A DNA stretch of 5,357 bases from an uncultured Bacteriovorax sp. (GTDB lineage: Bacteria; Bdellovibrionota; Bacteriovoracia; Bacteriovoracales; Bacteriovoracaceae), in NCBI GenBank assembly GCA_946482295.1, contig CAMLRB010000233.1, positions 1-5,357 on the forward strand, written 5' to 3'. Below are positions 1 to 5,357 of this stretch, one piece after another. Made by a program: the position numbers and the translations under genes. How positions within the stretch are numbered: position 1 is the first letter of the stretch; every line of letters starts with the position of its first letter. Under the pieces are notes generated by a model. That model saw nothing but the letters and a program-made list of their open reading frames with translations. It did no database searches and was not told the DNA's origin.

Positions 1-51
1 TTTTCATAGGTCTATTTTAGCATCAATCCGGGTATTTTTTACATGATTTAA

Positions 52-80
52 TTGTGCAAATGGCCCCTGGGGAGTACAAA
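52..80 (+). promoter_or_regulatory. Possible sigma70-like promoter upstream of queE
   Basis: TTGTGC (52-57) and TACAAA (75-80) are separated by 17 bases, the usual spacing. They match the -35 and -10 consensus at only 3 and 4 of 6 positions. They lie just upstream of the queE ribosome binding site. In AT-rich DNA such a match can arise by chance, so this is a weak candidate. The rest of positions 1-88 contains no gene I can support. Confidence 0.22.
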
Positions 81-88
81 AACACTCT

Positions 89-94
89 AAGGAA
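89..94 (+). promoter_or_regulatory. Ribosome binding site region of queE
   Basis: AAGGAA at 89-94 is the strongest Shine-Dalgarno-like stretch. It sits only 2 bases from the TTG at 97 and 14 bases from the ATG at 109, so neither spacing is ideal. A weaker GGA at 101-103 lies 5 bases before the ATG. An in-frame stop at 88-90 excludes any start upstream of 97. Confidence 0.45.
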
Positions 95-108
95 TATTGT
101 GGAAATTT

Positions 109-813
109 ATGTCTAAACACCTGATCAATTCAATTTACCGTGCGACAGAAGGCGAAGGTCTCTTCGTTGGACGCCCGCAGATTTTTGTCCGCTATCAAGG
201 CTGCTCTGTGGGCTGCTTGAACTGCGACTCAAAAGATACATGGGAATTTTCTCAGTCTTATGAAACAGAACTCGAGGAAATCCTGACGAGAGTTCATAAT
301 GAAGGGTATAACGGAAAAATTAAAAACGTTTCAGTAACGGGAGGAGATCCTCTTCATCCTTCACATGTTCCTCACGTTGTGGCCCTCGTAAAAGAATTAA
401 AGGCCCGCGGTTACTACGTCAATATTGAAGCGGCCGGAACTAGAGTTGTTCCAGAAGTTTTCGATCTAGTTGATTATGTAAGTTTTGATTTCAAAACACC
501 TTCAACAGGTGTTCGTACACCAATTAAAAATCTCATTCGTATGCAAGAGCTGTACGCCCATAAAACACAATTTAAAGCTGTCATTGCTGACGGTCCAGAT
601 TTTGCGGCCACTCTTGAAGCGCGTGCTGAAATTGAAAAAACGTCACCTGTGACAATCCCTTTCATTCTCACTCCTTGTTACAATACGGGCGAAGAATTCC
701 CAATGGATCGCTTTAAAAAAGTGTTAACATGGAACGAAGAAAACGGAGGCCTCTTCCGAGTCATTGGTCAGCAGCATAAATGGATCTTTGGACCAAACGA
801 GAAACTCGTCTAA
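109..813 (+). CDS. queE: 7-carboxy-7-deazaguanine synthase (radical SAM, QueE)
   Basis: QueE is a cytoplasmic radical-SAM enzyme that converts 6-carboxy-5,6,7,8-tetrahydropterin to 7-carboxy-7-deazaguanine, the ring-contraction step toward preQ0 and queuosine in tRNA. The 234-residue protein shows the family signatures in order: an N-terminal TEGEG (13-17) and G-R-P (21-23) resembling the QGEG..G.P motif; the CX3CX2C iron-sulfur motif at Cys32, Cys36 and Cys39, followed by Asp-Ser; TGGDP (77-81) in the place of the SAM-binding GGE motif; D-F-K-T-P-S-T-G (127-134), matching the DxKxPSSG motif; and Q-Q-H-K-W near the C terminus, matching the conserved QLHK. Length is normal for the family. ATG 109 is preferred because the protein then begins directly at the conserved region; TTG 97 would add four residues. 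The GGD (not GGE) and the Ser after Cys-Asp (usually Thr) are mild departures. No other queuosine gene is visible nearby. Confidence 0.93.
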   Translation: MSKHLINSIYRATEGEGLFVGRPQIFVRYQGCSVGCLNCDSKDTWEFSQSYETELEEILTRVHNEGYNGKIKNVSVTGGDPLHPSHVPHVVALVKELKARGYYVNIEAAGTRVVPEVFDLVDYVSFDFKTPSTGVRTPIKNLIRMQELYAHKTQFKAVIADGPDFAATLEARAEIEKTSPVTIPFILTPCYNTGEEFPMDRFKKVLTWNEENGGLFRVIGQQHKWIFGPNEKLV

Positions 814-840
814 GATCATCAAAAGTAAGATCTTGTTATT
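812..840 (+). terminator. Weak hairpin after queE
   Basis: AAGATC (812-817, overlapping the stop codon) can pair with GATCTT (829-834) around an 11-base loop. A poor T-rich stretch (GTTATT) follows. The stem is short and AT-rich, so this may be a weak terminator or a chance palindrome. Confidence 0.22.
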
Positions 841-868
841 TGCCTTTCACTCTTAATCACATTGCAAT
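840..868 (+). promoter_or_regulatory. Possible promoter of the first C1 peptidase gene
   Basis: TTGCCT (840-845) and TGCAAT (863-868) are separated by 17 bases and each matches the sigma70 boxes at 4 of 6 positions. They precede the ribosome binding site AAGGA (888-892) by about 20 bases. The placement fits a promoter in the 85-base gap after queE, but the boxes are imperfect and the gene could also be read through from queE. Confidence 0.28.
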
Positions 869-898
869 TAAAGAACACACAATCTTCAAGGATGAAAG

Positions 899-2284
899 AT
901 GCAAAGGTTATTGCTTGTTTTGCTTTTAAGCATGAGTTCCATCGTCAGCGCGAGAGACTTTAAACTCGGTCTCATTGATATCCCCGAAAGTATTCCTTTA
1001 TATGAAGACCGCACCAAGGCCCTGGAAGTTTGGGATTGGAGAAATGTTAATGGCGTGAACTGGCTGACTCCTGTGCGCGATCAAGGCAATTGTGGCTCTT
1101 GTGTGGCCTTTGCCGCTGTTGCTGCTCTGGAAGCTCAATACAAGATAGCTTCAGGACACTCTTGGATTGATCCTCATTTTTCTCCTCAACAACTTTTTAA
1201 CTGCGGTGGGGGAGCTTGCGAGATTGGGTGGAAATTAGCTCCGGCCATGAAAATGCTAAAAACGAAAGGTGTCGTCGATGCTGCTTGTTCTCCTTATGAA
1301 TCAGGAGCGACTGGTGAAAATGTTCAGTGCTTAAAAAACTTTTGTGAAAGACAAAGTGAAAGAACGCTTAAAATCGTCGATTACACATCTCCATCTTCAT
1401 GGGGTGGTTCGGCCGCAAAATTAAAGGCAGCCATTAAAAAAGGTCCAGTGGTGACTGGGATGACTGTCTACGAAGATTTTATGACGTATACAGCAGGAAT
1501 TTATAAATCAAACTCTAATCGCCGAATGGGTGGGCATGCTGTCACGATCGTCGGTTTCAATGATGTTGAACGATACTGGATTATTAAAAATTCATGGGGC
1601 GAAGAGTGGGGAGAAAAAGGATTCGGGCGCGTTTCATATGATGATAAATCAGGCGTCGGTGAGAGCACCTACTCGCTCATTCTCAAAGCAGAACCTGAAT
1701 ATATTTCAATTACCTCTCCAGAAAATCGTTCTTATATGAGTGGAGAAAAAAATATAATTGTTGAACACACTCAATCAACTCCAGGCGAACTAATCGTACG
1801 TGGAGAAGGTGAACTCGCTAAGATGAATTCGTGTGATGAAACAGGTTCAAAAATTTGCCAGGTAAGTTTCGATACAACTCGAATGAAAGATGGTCGCTAT
1901 GAAGTTTATGCTCTAGGAAATGGTTTCAAGTCCATGACGAAGGAATTTTTTGTCATCAATAAGGCACCTTCGACAAAAGTGGAATTTAGAGGAAGTGCAG
2001 GAGTTGATCTAACGAAGCCGCAAAAAGGTCGTATTGAATTTGATCTCGATGTACAAACTTCTTCAGTGATGCCCAAAACAATGCAGATGATTCTTCAAAA
2101 TGCAAAAGGTGAAACTGTACTCACTCGTGACATTCCCGAAGTTTTTCCCAAGATGCGATTGGGATTAAGAACAAACCATTATGCCAACGGAACCTACAAA
2201 CTTTTCTTTATCTCAAGAACACCTTTAGGGGCCACTTGGCACTCGTCACTCTCAAATACTGAAAATCTTATTATTCAAAACTAA
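899..2284 (+). CDS. Secreted cathepsin B-like C1A cysteine peptidase with two Ig-like domains (short prodomain)
   Basis: This is a papain-family (C1A) endopeptidase, predicted to be Sec-exported. A signal peptide spans residues 1-18, with cleavage after V-S-A. The catalytic domain runs from about 45 to 264, starting at the D-W-R typical of mature papain-like enzymes. The full catalytic set is visible: oxyanion Gln62, nucleophile Cys68 in GNCGSC, His213 in GGHAV and Asn231 in NSWG. The Trp that usually follows the catalytic Cys is Val69. Six further cysteines (65, 102, 107, 130, 144, 149) match the cathepsin B disulfides, so I predict 65-107, 102-144 and 130-149. Residues about 268-356 and 357-461 form two beta-rich Ig-like domains, each with a closing G-x-Y motif (DGRYEVY, NGTYKLF) and a Cys312/Cys320 pair in the first. 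Only about 26 residues separate the signal peptide from the mature domain, so a full prodomain is absent. AAGGA at 888-892 lies 6 bases before the ATG. An in-frame TGA at 893-895 excludes a longer N terminus. It is paralogous to the next gene. The substrate is unknown; prey-protein or peptidoglycan-associated protein digestion is speculation. Confidence 0.92.
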   Translation: MQRLLLVLLLSMSSIVSARDFKLGLIDIPESIPLYEDRTKALEVWDWRNVNGVNWLTPVRDQGNCGSCVAFAAVAALEAQYKIASGHSWIDPHFSPQQLFNCGGGACEIGWKLAPAMKMLKTKGVVDAACSPYESGATGENVQCLKNFCERQSERTLKIVDYTSPSSWGGSAAKLKAAIKKGPVVTGMTVYEDFMTYTAGIYKSNSNRRMGGHAVTIVGFNDVERYWIIKNSWGEEWGEKGFGRVSYDDKSGVGESTYSLILKAEPEYISITSPENRSYMSGEKNIIVEHTQSTPGELIVRGEGELAKMNSCDETGSKICQVSFDTTRMKDGRYEVYALGNGFKSMTKEFFVINKAPSTKVEFRGSAGVDLTKPQKGRIEFDLDVQTSSVMPKTMQMILQNAKGETVLTRDIPEVFPKMRLGLRTNHYANGTYKLFFISRTPLGATWHSSLSNTENLIIQN

Positions 2285-2288
2285 CATC

Positions 2289-2313
2289 AGGGAGAGAATT
2301 CTCCCTTTTTCTT
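2289..2313 (+). terminator. Intrinsic terminator after the first peptidase gene
   Basis: AGGGAGA (2289-2295) pairs perfectly with TCTCCCT (2300-2306) around a GAAT tetraloop, and a run of T follows (2306-2310, then C-T-T). The hairpin begins four bases after the stop codon. It separates the transcription of the two paralogous peptidases. Confidence 0.9.
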
Positions 2314-2331
2314 ACACCTTCCGCCCTTAGC

Positions 2332-2360
2332 TTGACTGTAAGATTCAACATCCGTAATTA
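2332..2360 (+). promoter_or_regulatory. Candidate promoter of the second peptidase gene
   Basis: TTGACT (2332-2337) matches the -35 consensus at 5 of 6 positions. TAATTA (2355-2360) lies 17 bases downstream but is a poor -10 box. The location just after a strong terminator, with about 33 bases to the start codon, makes a promoter here likely; the exact boxes are uncertain. Confidence 0.4.
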
Positions 2361-2382
2361 AAAGCATTCATTTAATTGATCC

Positions 2383-2387
2383 AAGGA
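2383..2387 (+). promoter_or_regulatory. Ribosome binding site deciding the start of the second peptidase
   Basis: AAGGA at 2383-2387 is 6 bases upstream of ATG 2394, the same motif and spacing as at the first peptidase. It directly abuts ATG 2388 and lies downstream of the in-frame TTG at 2376, so both of those earlier starts are unlikely. Confidence 0.8.
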
Positions 2388-2393
2388 ATGCTT

Positions 2394-3872
2394 ATGAAAG
2401 TTCTCATTTTACTTACAGCGTTGACATTGACTTCACTGTCACATGCACGTCTTACACCTCGAGCTCTAAATGCGGTTTTAAAAGCACAAAAAGCAGAGTG
2501 GACTGCAGGAGAGTCAACACTATCTAAAATGAGCGATAGAGATGTTCAGAAACTTCTAGGATCGAAAGATAGACCAGAAGGGGATCGCCTTTTTGAAGAT
2601 CACACAAAAGCTCTAGATATGCATGATTGGAGAAATCACGGTGGAATTAATTGGATTGGATCAATTCTAGATCAAGGTCAATGTGGATCGTGTGTGGCCT
2701 TCGGAGCAGTTGCTACCCTAGAATCTCAATATAGGATTAGTGCTGGACTTCCTTGGTTAGCGCCAAGTTTTTCACCTCAACAACTCTTTAACTGCAATGG
2801 TGGGGCCTGCGACTCTGGTTGGTTTGCTCAAGCTGCCGCTGATTCTCTCATGAATCGTGGAATCGTTGATTCATCATGTGTTCCTTATGTTTCAGGACAA
2901 TCAGGAAAAGACATTCAATGTAAAATGAATTTTTGTCAAAATCAGGCGAGCAGAACCTACAAAATCGCGACCTATGAGCGACCTACAAGTTACGGTGGTT
3001 CAGCAGCGAAAATCAAAGCGGCCCTTAAGCGAGGTCCTCTTGTGACTAACATGACAGTTTATGATGACTTCTTTGAATACACTTCAGGAATTTACAAGTC
3101 AGTAAGCAATACTGTAGCAGGCGGTCACGTTGTTTCAATTGTTGGATTCAACGACGTTGAAAGATACTGGATCATCAGAAACAGCTGGGGAACTTCATGG
3201 GGAGAGCAAGGATTTGCTCGTATTTCTTACGATGATAAATCGGGAATTGGAGAGAACACTTGGTTATACGTTCCCTCTAAAGAAGAAAATTTCTTTGAAA
3301 TCGTTTCACCAAAAGATCGCGAATATGTTTCAGGATCAATTGATCTAAAAGTTCTTTCAGGAAAAGTGGCATCAGCAGAAATCGTTCTCAGTTCTAATAA
3401 AGGACAAAATGTTCAAAAGCTTTCTCATTGTGCTCAAAACACAACTACGGAATGTTTAGTAAATCTTGATACAACATCACTTAAGGACGGAACGTATGAA
3501 GTTTATGTTCAATCTGGAAACAAACGTTCAGTCGTTCGTGAGTTTTCAATCAATAACTCTCAACCTGAAACAGTTGTAACATTTGATGGAGTTGATCTCT
3601 CTCGCCCTCAAACGGGAAAAATCTTTTTCAATATTACACTTACAAATTACAAAGTTATCCCTCAAAAATTGGCCCTCGTTGTTGAAAACGAAGCTGGCGT
3701 GAGAGTCGTGAACAAGTCGACTGACGTTGTAACTGAAAAAATGAGCATTAGTTTAAGAACACCTGCTGTCGCTAATGGAACTTACAAAGTTTACATTGAA
3801 GCCCTTACTCCATTAAACGGTGAAGTTGTCGCAAATCACTCTGAAGCCAAAACGTTAATTATTAAAAACTAA
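2394..3872 (+). CDS. Secreted cathepsin B-like C1A cysteine peptidase with prodomain and two Ig-like domains
   Basis: This 492-residue paralogue of the preceding gene is predicted to be a Sec-exported C1A endopeptidase. The signal peptide spans 1-18 (cleavage after S-H-A). Residues about 19-77 form a prodomain with the cathepsin B-type landmarks W-T-A-G (36-39) and K-L-L-G (53-56), which in that family block the active site until removed. The catalytic domain spans about 78-297, with Gln94, Cys100 (in GQCGSC, followed by Val101 instead of Trp), His245 and Asn263. Cysteines 97/139, 134/176 and 162/181 align with three cathepsin B disulfides. The segment between C-V-P-Y (162-165) and Cys176 is only 10 residues long and has no His-His pair, so the occluding loop is missing and dipeptidyl-carboxypeptidase activity is not expected. 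Two Ig-like domains follow (about 300-388 and 391-492), the first with a Cys346/Cys354 pair. Across one 66-residue stretch spanning the catalytic His and Asn, 48 residues are identical to the first peptidase. The gene has its own terminator and probably its own promoter. Biological substrate unknown. Confidence 0.93.
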   Translation: MKVLILLTALTLTSLSHARLTPRALNAVLKAQKAEWTAGESTLSKMSDRDVQKLLGSKDRPEGDRLFEDHTKALDMHDWRNHGGINWIGSILDQGQCGSCVAFGAVATLESQYRISAGLPWLAPSFSPQQLFNCNGGACDSGWFAQAAADSLMNRGIVDSSCVPYVSGQSGKDIQCKMNFCQNQASRTYKIATYERPTSYGGSAAKIKAALKRGPLVTNMTVYDDFFEYTSGIYKSVSNTVAGGHVVSIVGFNDVERYWIIRNSWGTSWGEQGFARISYDDKSGIGENTWLYVPSKEENFFEIVSPKDREYVSGSIDLKVLSGKVASAEIVLSSNKGQNVQKLSHCAQNTTTECLVNLDTTSLKDGTYEVYVQSGNKRSVVREFSINNSQPETVVTFDGVDLSRPQTGKIFFNITLTNYKVIPQKLALVVENEAGVRVVNKSTDVVTEKMSISLRTPAVANGTYKVYIEALTPLNGEVVANHSEAKTLIIKN

Positions 3873-3881
3873 GACTACAAT

Positions 3882-3904
3882 GGGCCCGACTTTGGGCCCT
3901 TTTT
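3882..3904 (+). terminator. Intrinsic terminator after the second peptidase gene
   Basis: GGGCCC (3882-3887) pairs with GGGCCC (3894-3899) around the six-base loop GACTTT, followed by five T (3900-3904). It begins nine bases after the stop codon. The T-run is on the plus strand only, so it acts in the direction of the peptidase gene. Confidence 0.9.
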
Positions 3905-3913
3905 ATTTAAAAG

Positions 3914-4450
3914 ATGAATCTAACATTTACTGAATTTCTTCCCAGTACCGAACAAGATAAACTCGCAGACTTTCTTGCTAGTGAGTCTTGGCCTTTTCAT
4001 GTCAATGAACAACTGACTCTTCTTCGTGCTCACGAACTCATTAACGAAGGAATTTTTTCCAGCGAATCGAACATGACTTTCTGGATTCATCTTGATGAAG
4101 AAGATGTCGGCATCATTCGTTTAACTGATATGGATGATCTTGATGACGGTCATCCGCTTTTCGATCTACGTCTCAAGAAAGAATTTCGCGGCAAGGGAAT
4201 AGGTCAGCAGGCCATTCAGTGGATGTGTGATTTCCTTTTTAATGGATGGCCCTCACTTGATCGCATTGAAGGAACCACTCGCTCTGATAATATTCCTATG
4301 CAAAAACTTTTCAAAAAATGCCTGTTTGCTAAAGAAGGCCATCACCGTGAAGCGTGGCCCGCGGCCGATGGAAAAGTTTATGATTCAGTTCGTTTCAGCT
4401 TGCTTAAGAAAGATTGGATTGCTGGATCGATCACTCCGGTTTCTTTTTAG
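3914..4450 (+). CDS. GNAT-family N-acetyltransferase
   Basis: The 178-residue protein is a cytoplasmic GNAT-fold enzyme that should transfer an acetyl group from acetyl-CoA to an amine; the acceptor cannot be told from sequence. The acetyl-CoA pyrophosphate-binding motif R-G-K-G-I-G is at 92-97, after the beta-strand P-L-F-D-L-R-L (81-87). The helix that normally holds N...(Y/F)xK.GF is present as D-N-I-P-M-Q-K-L-F-K-K (125-135), but the usual Gly before Phe is Leu137. The motifs W-P-F-H (26-29), E-G-T-T-R-S-D-N (119-126) and the ending K-K-D-W (165-168) suggest the RimL-like (COG1670-type) group. A TAA at 3908-3910 in frame rules out upstream extension. The start has no clear Shine-Dalgarno sequence and lies ten bases after the preceding terminator's T-run, so it may be leaderless, short-leadered or expressed by read-through. 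There is no functional link to its neighbours that I can see. Confidence 0.85.
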   Translation: MNLTFTEFLPSTEQDKLADFLASESWPFHVNEQLTLLRAHELINEGIFSSESNMTFWIHLDEEDVGIIRLTDMDDLDDGHPLFDLRLKKEFRGKGIGQQAIQWMCDFLFNGWPSLDRIEGTTRSDNIPMQKLFKKCLFAKEGHHREAWPAADGKVYDSVRFSLLKKDWIAGSITPVSF

Positions 4451-4456
4451 AAACTG
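4437..4456 (+). terminator. Hairpin at the end of the acetyltransferase gene (uncertain terminator)
   Basis: CGGTTTC (4437-4443) can pair with GAAACTG (4450-4456), with one G-T wobble, around the loop TTTTTA, which overlaps the stop codon. No T-run follows it, so it is not a canonical intrinsic terminator. A second short pairing, TGTCC (4455-4459) with GGACA (4472-4476), competes with it and also lacks a T-run. Confidence 0.2.
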
Positions 4457-4524
4457 TCCCGATACTCATTAGGACAATCAAGAATTTGTCGATAATCCCT
4501 TAACTTCACTACCTTTTAGATCTT

Positions 4525-4530
4525 TATAGT
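4525..4530 (+). promoter_or_regulatory. Possible -10 box upstream of the last gene
   Basis: TATAGT matches the sigma70 -10 consensus at 5 of 6 positions and lies about 80 bases before the last gene. No convincing -35 box is found 16-18 bases upstream. It competes with the FliA-like candidate at 4544-4571 as the promoter of that gene. Confidence 0.25.
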
Positions 4531-4543
4531 CTCGTTCCATTTT

Positions 4544-4571
4544 TAAAGTGATCCATTTTAGTTGTCGAAAA
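4544..4571 (+). promoter_or_regulatory. FliA (sigma28)-like promoter candidate upstream of the last gene
   Basis: TAAAGTGA (4544-4551) and GTCGAAAA (4564-4571) each match 6 of 8 bases of the flagellar sigma28 boxes TAAAGTTT and GCCGATAA. The spacer is 12 bases where 11 is usual. The site ends 40 bases before the start codon. A closer single box, GTCGATAA (4488-4495, 7 of 8), lies upstream but has no matching -35 partner. This is a pattern match only. Confidence 0.25.
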
Positions 4572-4611
4572 GTGGAGTGATAGGCATCGACCAGCATTCC
4601 GGGATGGGCGC

Positions 4612-5357
4612 ATGAAGTTTGTTAGTTTATTTTTTTTATTTTATGGACTAGTCAGCCTGGAAGTTGTTCAGGCAAAAGATAGCGACACTATAAAATGTAA
4701 ACCAGGTTCTGAACAAGATGTGATCTATACATTATTTGCGACAGTAAAAAATGATATCCTAGGAACTATTCCTCGCTTTTGCAGACCTGAAAAGTATAAG
4801 CAATTTCAAGAGCAAATCGATCCAGACGAAGAAGCACTTTCTCAATTTGTAGATAAATTAACAAAGTCTAAGCAAGGTAAATTAGATAAACACAAGATTG
4901 ATATAACTAATGAAAAAGCTCTCGATAAACAAATTCTAGAATTTTCAAAAATTATCATCTTAAAAAAACTTTGGTTAAGTACTCCTGAATCAGATCGTTA
5001 TGATTTGATGATCTCTGATCGTTGTGCAAGTTTGGGGTTGAATCGATTTCCCATTCATGAAAAACCTAAAAATCAAATTGTTAGAGAAGGAATCAAAAAA
5101 CAGGTTGAAAACGTATGTGAAGCAATTCACTTTGCCGGAATAGCTCCTTTTCTTACTAAGGAAAATTTAGCAGAACTTCTTTTGCATTTAAAAACACTTT
5201 ATCCAGAGAGTTTTCCTGCACTCGTAGGGAATCTATGTGGATCAATCGCAGAAACGGATGAAGCCATCTTTAAAAATTCAGAGACCAAAGATTATTTTCT
5301 CAGTGATAGGCCATTGCAAACTGTCGCAGACTTTGATGAATGGCTGGAACAACTTTT
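4612..5357 (+). CDS. Secreted protein of unknown function, 3' end outside the window
   Basis: An open frame starts at ATG 4612 and runs without a stop to the last base (248 complete codons). I do not recognise the family. Residues 1-21 form a signal peptide: Met-Lys, a hydrophobic core, then cleavage after V-Q-A. The visible mature part is mostly helical in appearance and hydrophilic, with lysine- and glutamate-rich stretches around 60-112 and five cysteines (29, 57, 138, 169, 209), which suggests disulfides in the periplasm or outside the cell. No lipobox cysteine follows the signal peptide and no further membrane segment is visible. GGGA at 4601-4604 lies 7 bases upstream and serves as ribosome binding site. 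In frame, the region upstream of the ATG has no other ATG, GTG or TTG back to the TGA at 4549-4551, which fixes the start. Real coding is supported by length, signal peptide and ribosome binding site. Confidence 0.8.
   Translation, partial: MKFVSLFFLFYGLVSLEVVQAKDSDTIKCKPGSEQDVIYTLFATVKNDILGTIPRFCRPEKYKQFQEQIDPDEEALSQFVDKLTKSKQGKLDKHKIDITNEKALDKQILEFSKIIILKKLWLSTPESDRYDLMISDRCASLGLNRFPIHEKPKNQIVREGIKKQVENVCEAIHFAGIAPFLTKENLAELLLHLKTLYPESFPALVGNLCGSIAETDEAIFKNSETKDYFLSDRPLQTVADFDEWLEQL

Noticed and set aside
1..7. Start of a divergent minus-strand gene (CAT at 5-7)
   Set aside because: Only two codons would fall in the window and no Shine-Dalgarno sequence precedes it on that strand.
28..94. 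PreQ1 riboswitch upstream of queE
   Set aside because: The leader has an A-rich stretch and CCCCTGGGG (64-72), but the GC palindrome leaves no usable loop and the preQ1-I stem, loop and pseudoknot order cannot be laid out.
474..671. Minus-strand open frame of 65 codons inside queE
   Set aside because: It lies wholly within the well-supported queE gene, has no recognisable motif, and shows no independent ribosome binding site.
892..963. ATG at 892 just upstream of the first peptidase start
   Set aside because: It is out of frame with the peptidase, overlaps the Shine-Dalgarno sequence, and opens only a 23-codon frame with no signal.
1530..1739. Second-frame open reading frame inside the first peptidase
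   Set aside because: It overlaps the conserved His and Asn region in another frame; a matching shadow frame in the second peptidase (3130-3348) shows it results from shared codon patterns.
4227..4472. Second-frame open reading frame over the acetyltransferase 3' half
   Set aside because: It overlaps the conserved acetyl-CoA-binding gene out of frame and has no family features.

Overview
The window reads as a chromosomal segment of an AT-rich Gram-negative bacterium. Every supported gene lies on the plus strand. The best guess for the organism is a predatory member of Bdellovibrionota, in the Bacteriovorax/Peredibacter-like order Bacteriovoracales. That guess rests on overall style: compact, mostly singly terminated genes, several Sec-exported proteins, and eukaryote-like papain-family proteases with Ig-like tails. 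No marker gene in the window proves it.

Layout: (1) queE, a radical-SAM 7-carboxy-7-deazaguanine synthase of queuosine biosynthesis, at about 109-813. (2) Two adjacent paralogous secreted C1A cysteine peptidases, 899-2284 and 2394-3872. Each has a signal peptide, a cathepsin B-like catalytic domain with the full Gln/Cys/His/Asn set, and two tandem Ig-like beta-sandwich domains. The first peptidase is followed by a clear intrinsic terminator at 2289-2310 and the second by one at 3882-3904, so they are separate transcription units. (3) A GNAT-fold acetyltransferase, 3914-4450, which starts only ten bases after the second terminator's T-run. (4) A 161-base intergenic region with candidate promoter elements. 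(5) The first 248 codons of an unrecognised secreted, cysteine-containing protein, which begins at 4612 and runs off the window end.

The genes do not form a pathway. QueE acts in cytoplasmic tRNA modification and the acetyltransferase is a generic cytoplasmic enzyme. The two peptidases and the last protein all carry signal peptides. The most interesting content is the duplicated peptidase pair. Both appear to lack the cathepsin B occluding loop but keep the cysteines for its three core disulfides. They differ sharply in prodomain: the second has a cathepsin B-type prodomain and the first has lost almost all of it. No tRNA, rRNA, CRISPR array, insertion sequence or phage-like gene was seen.
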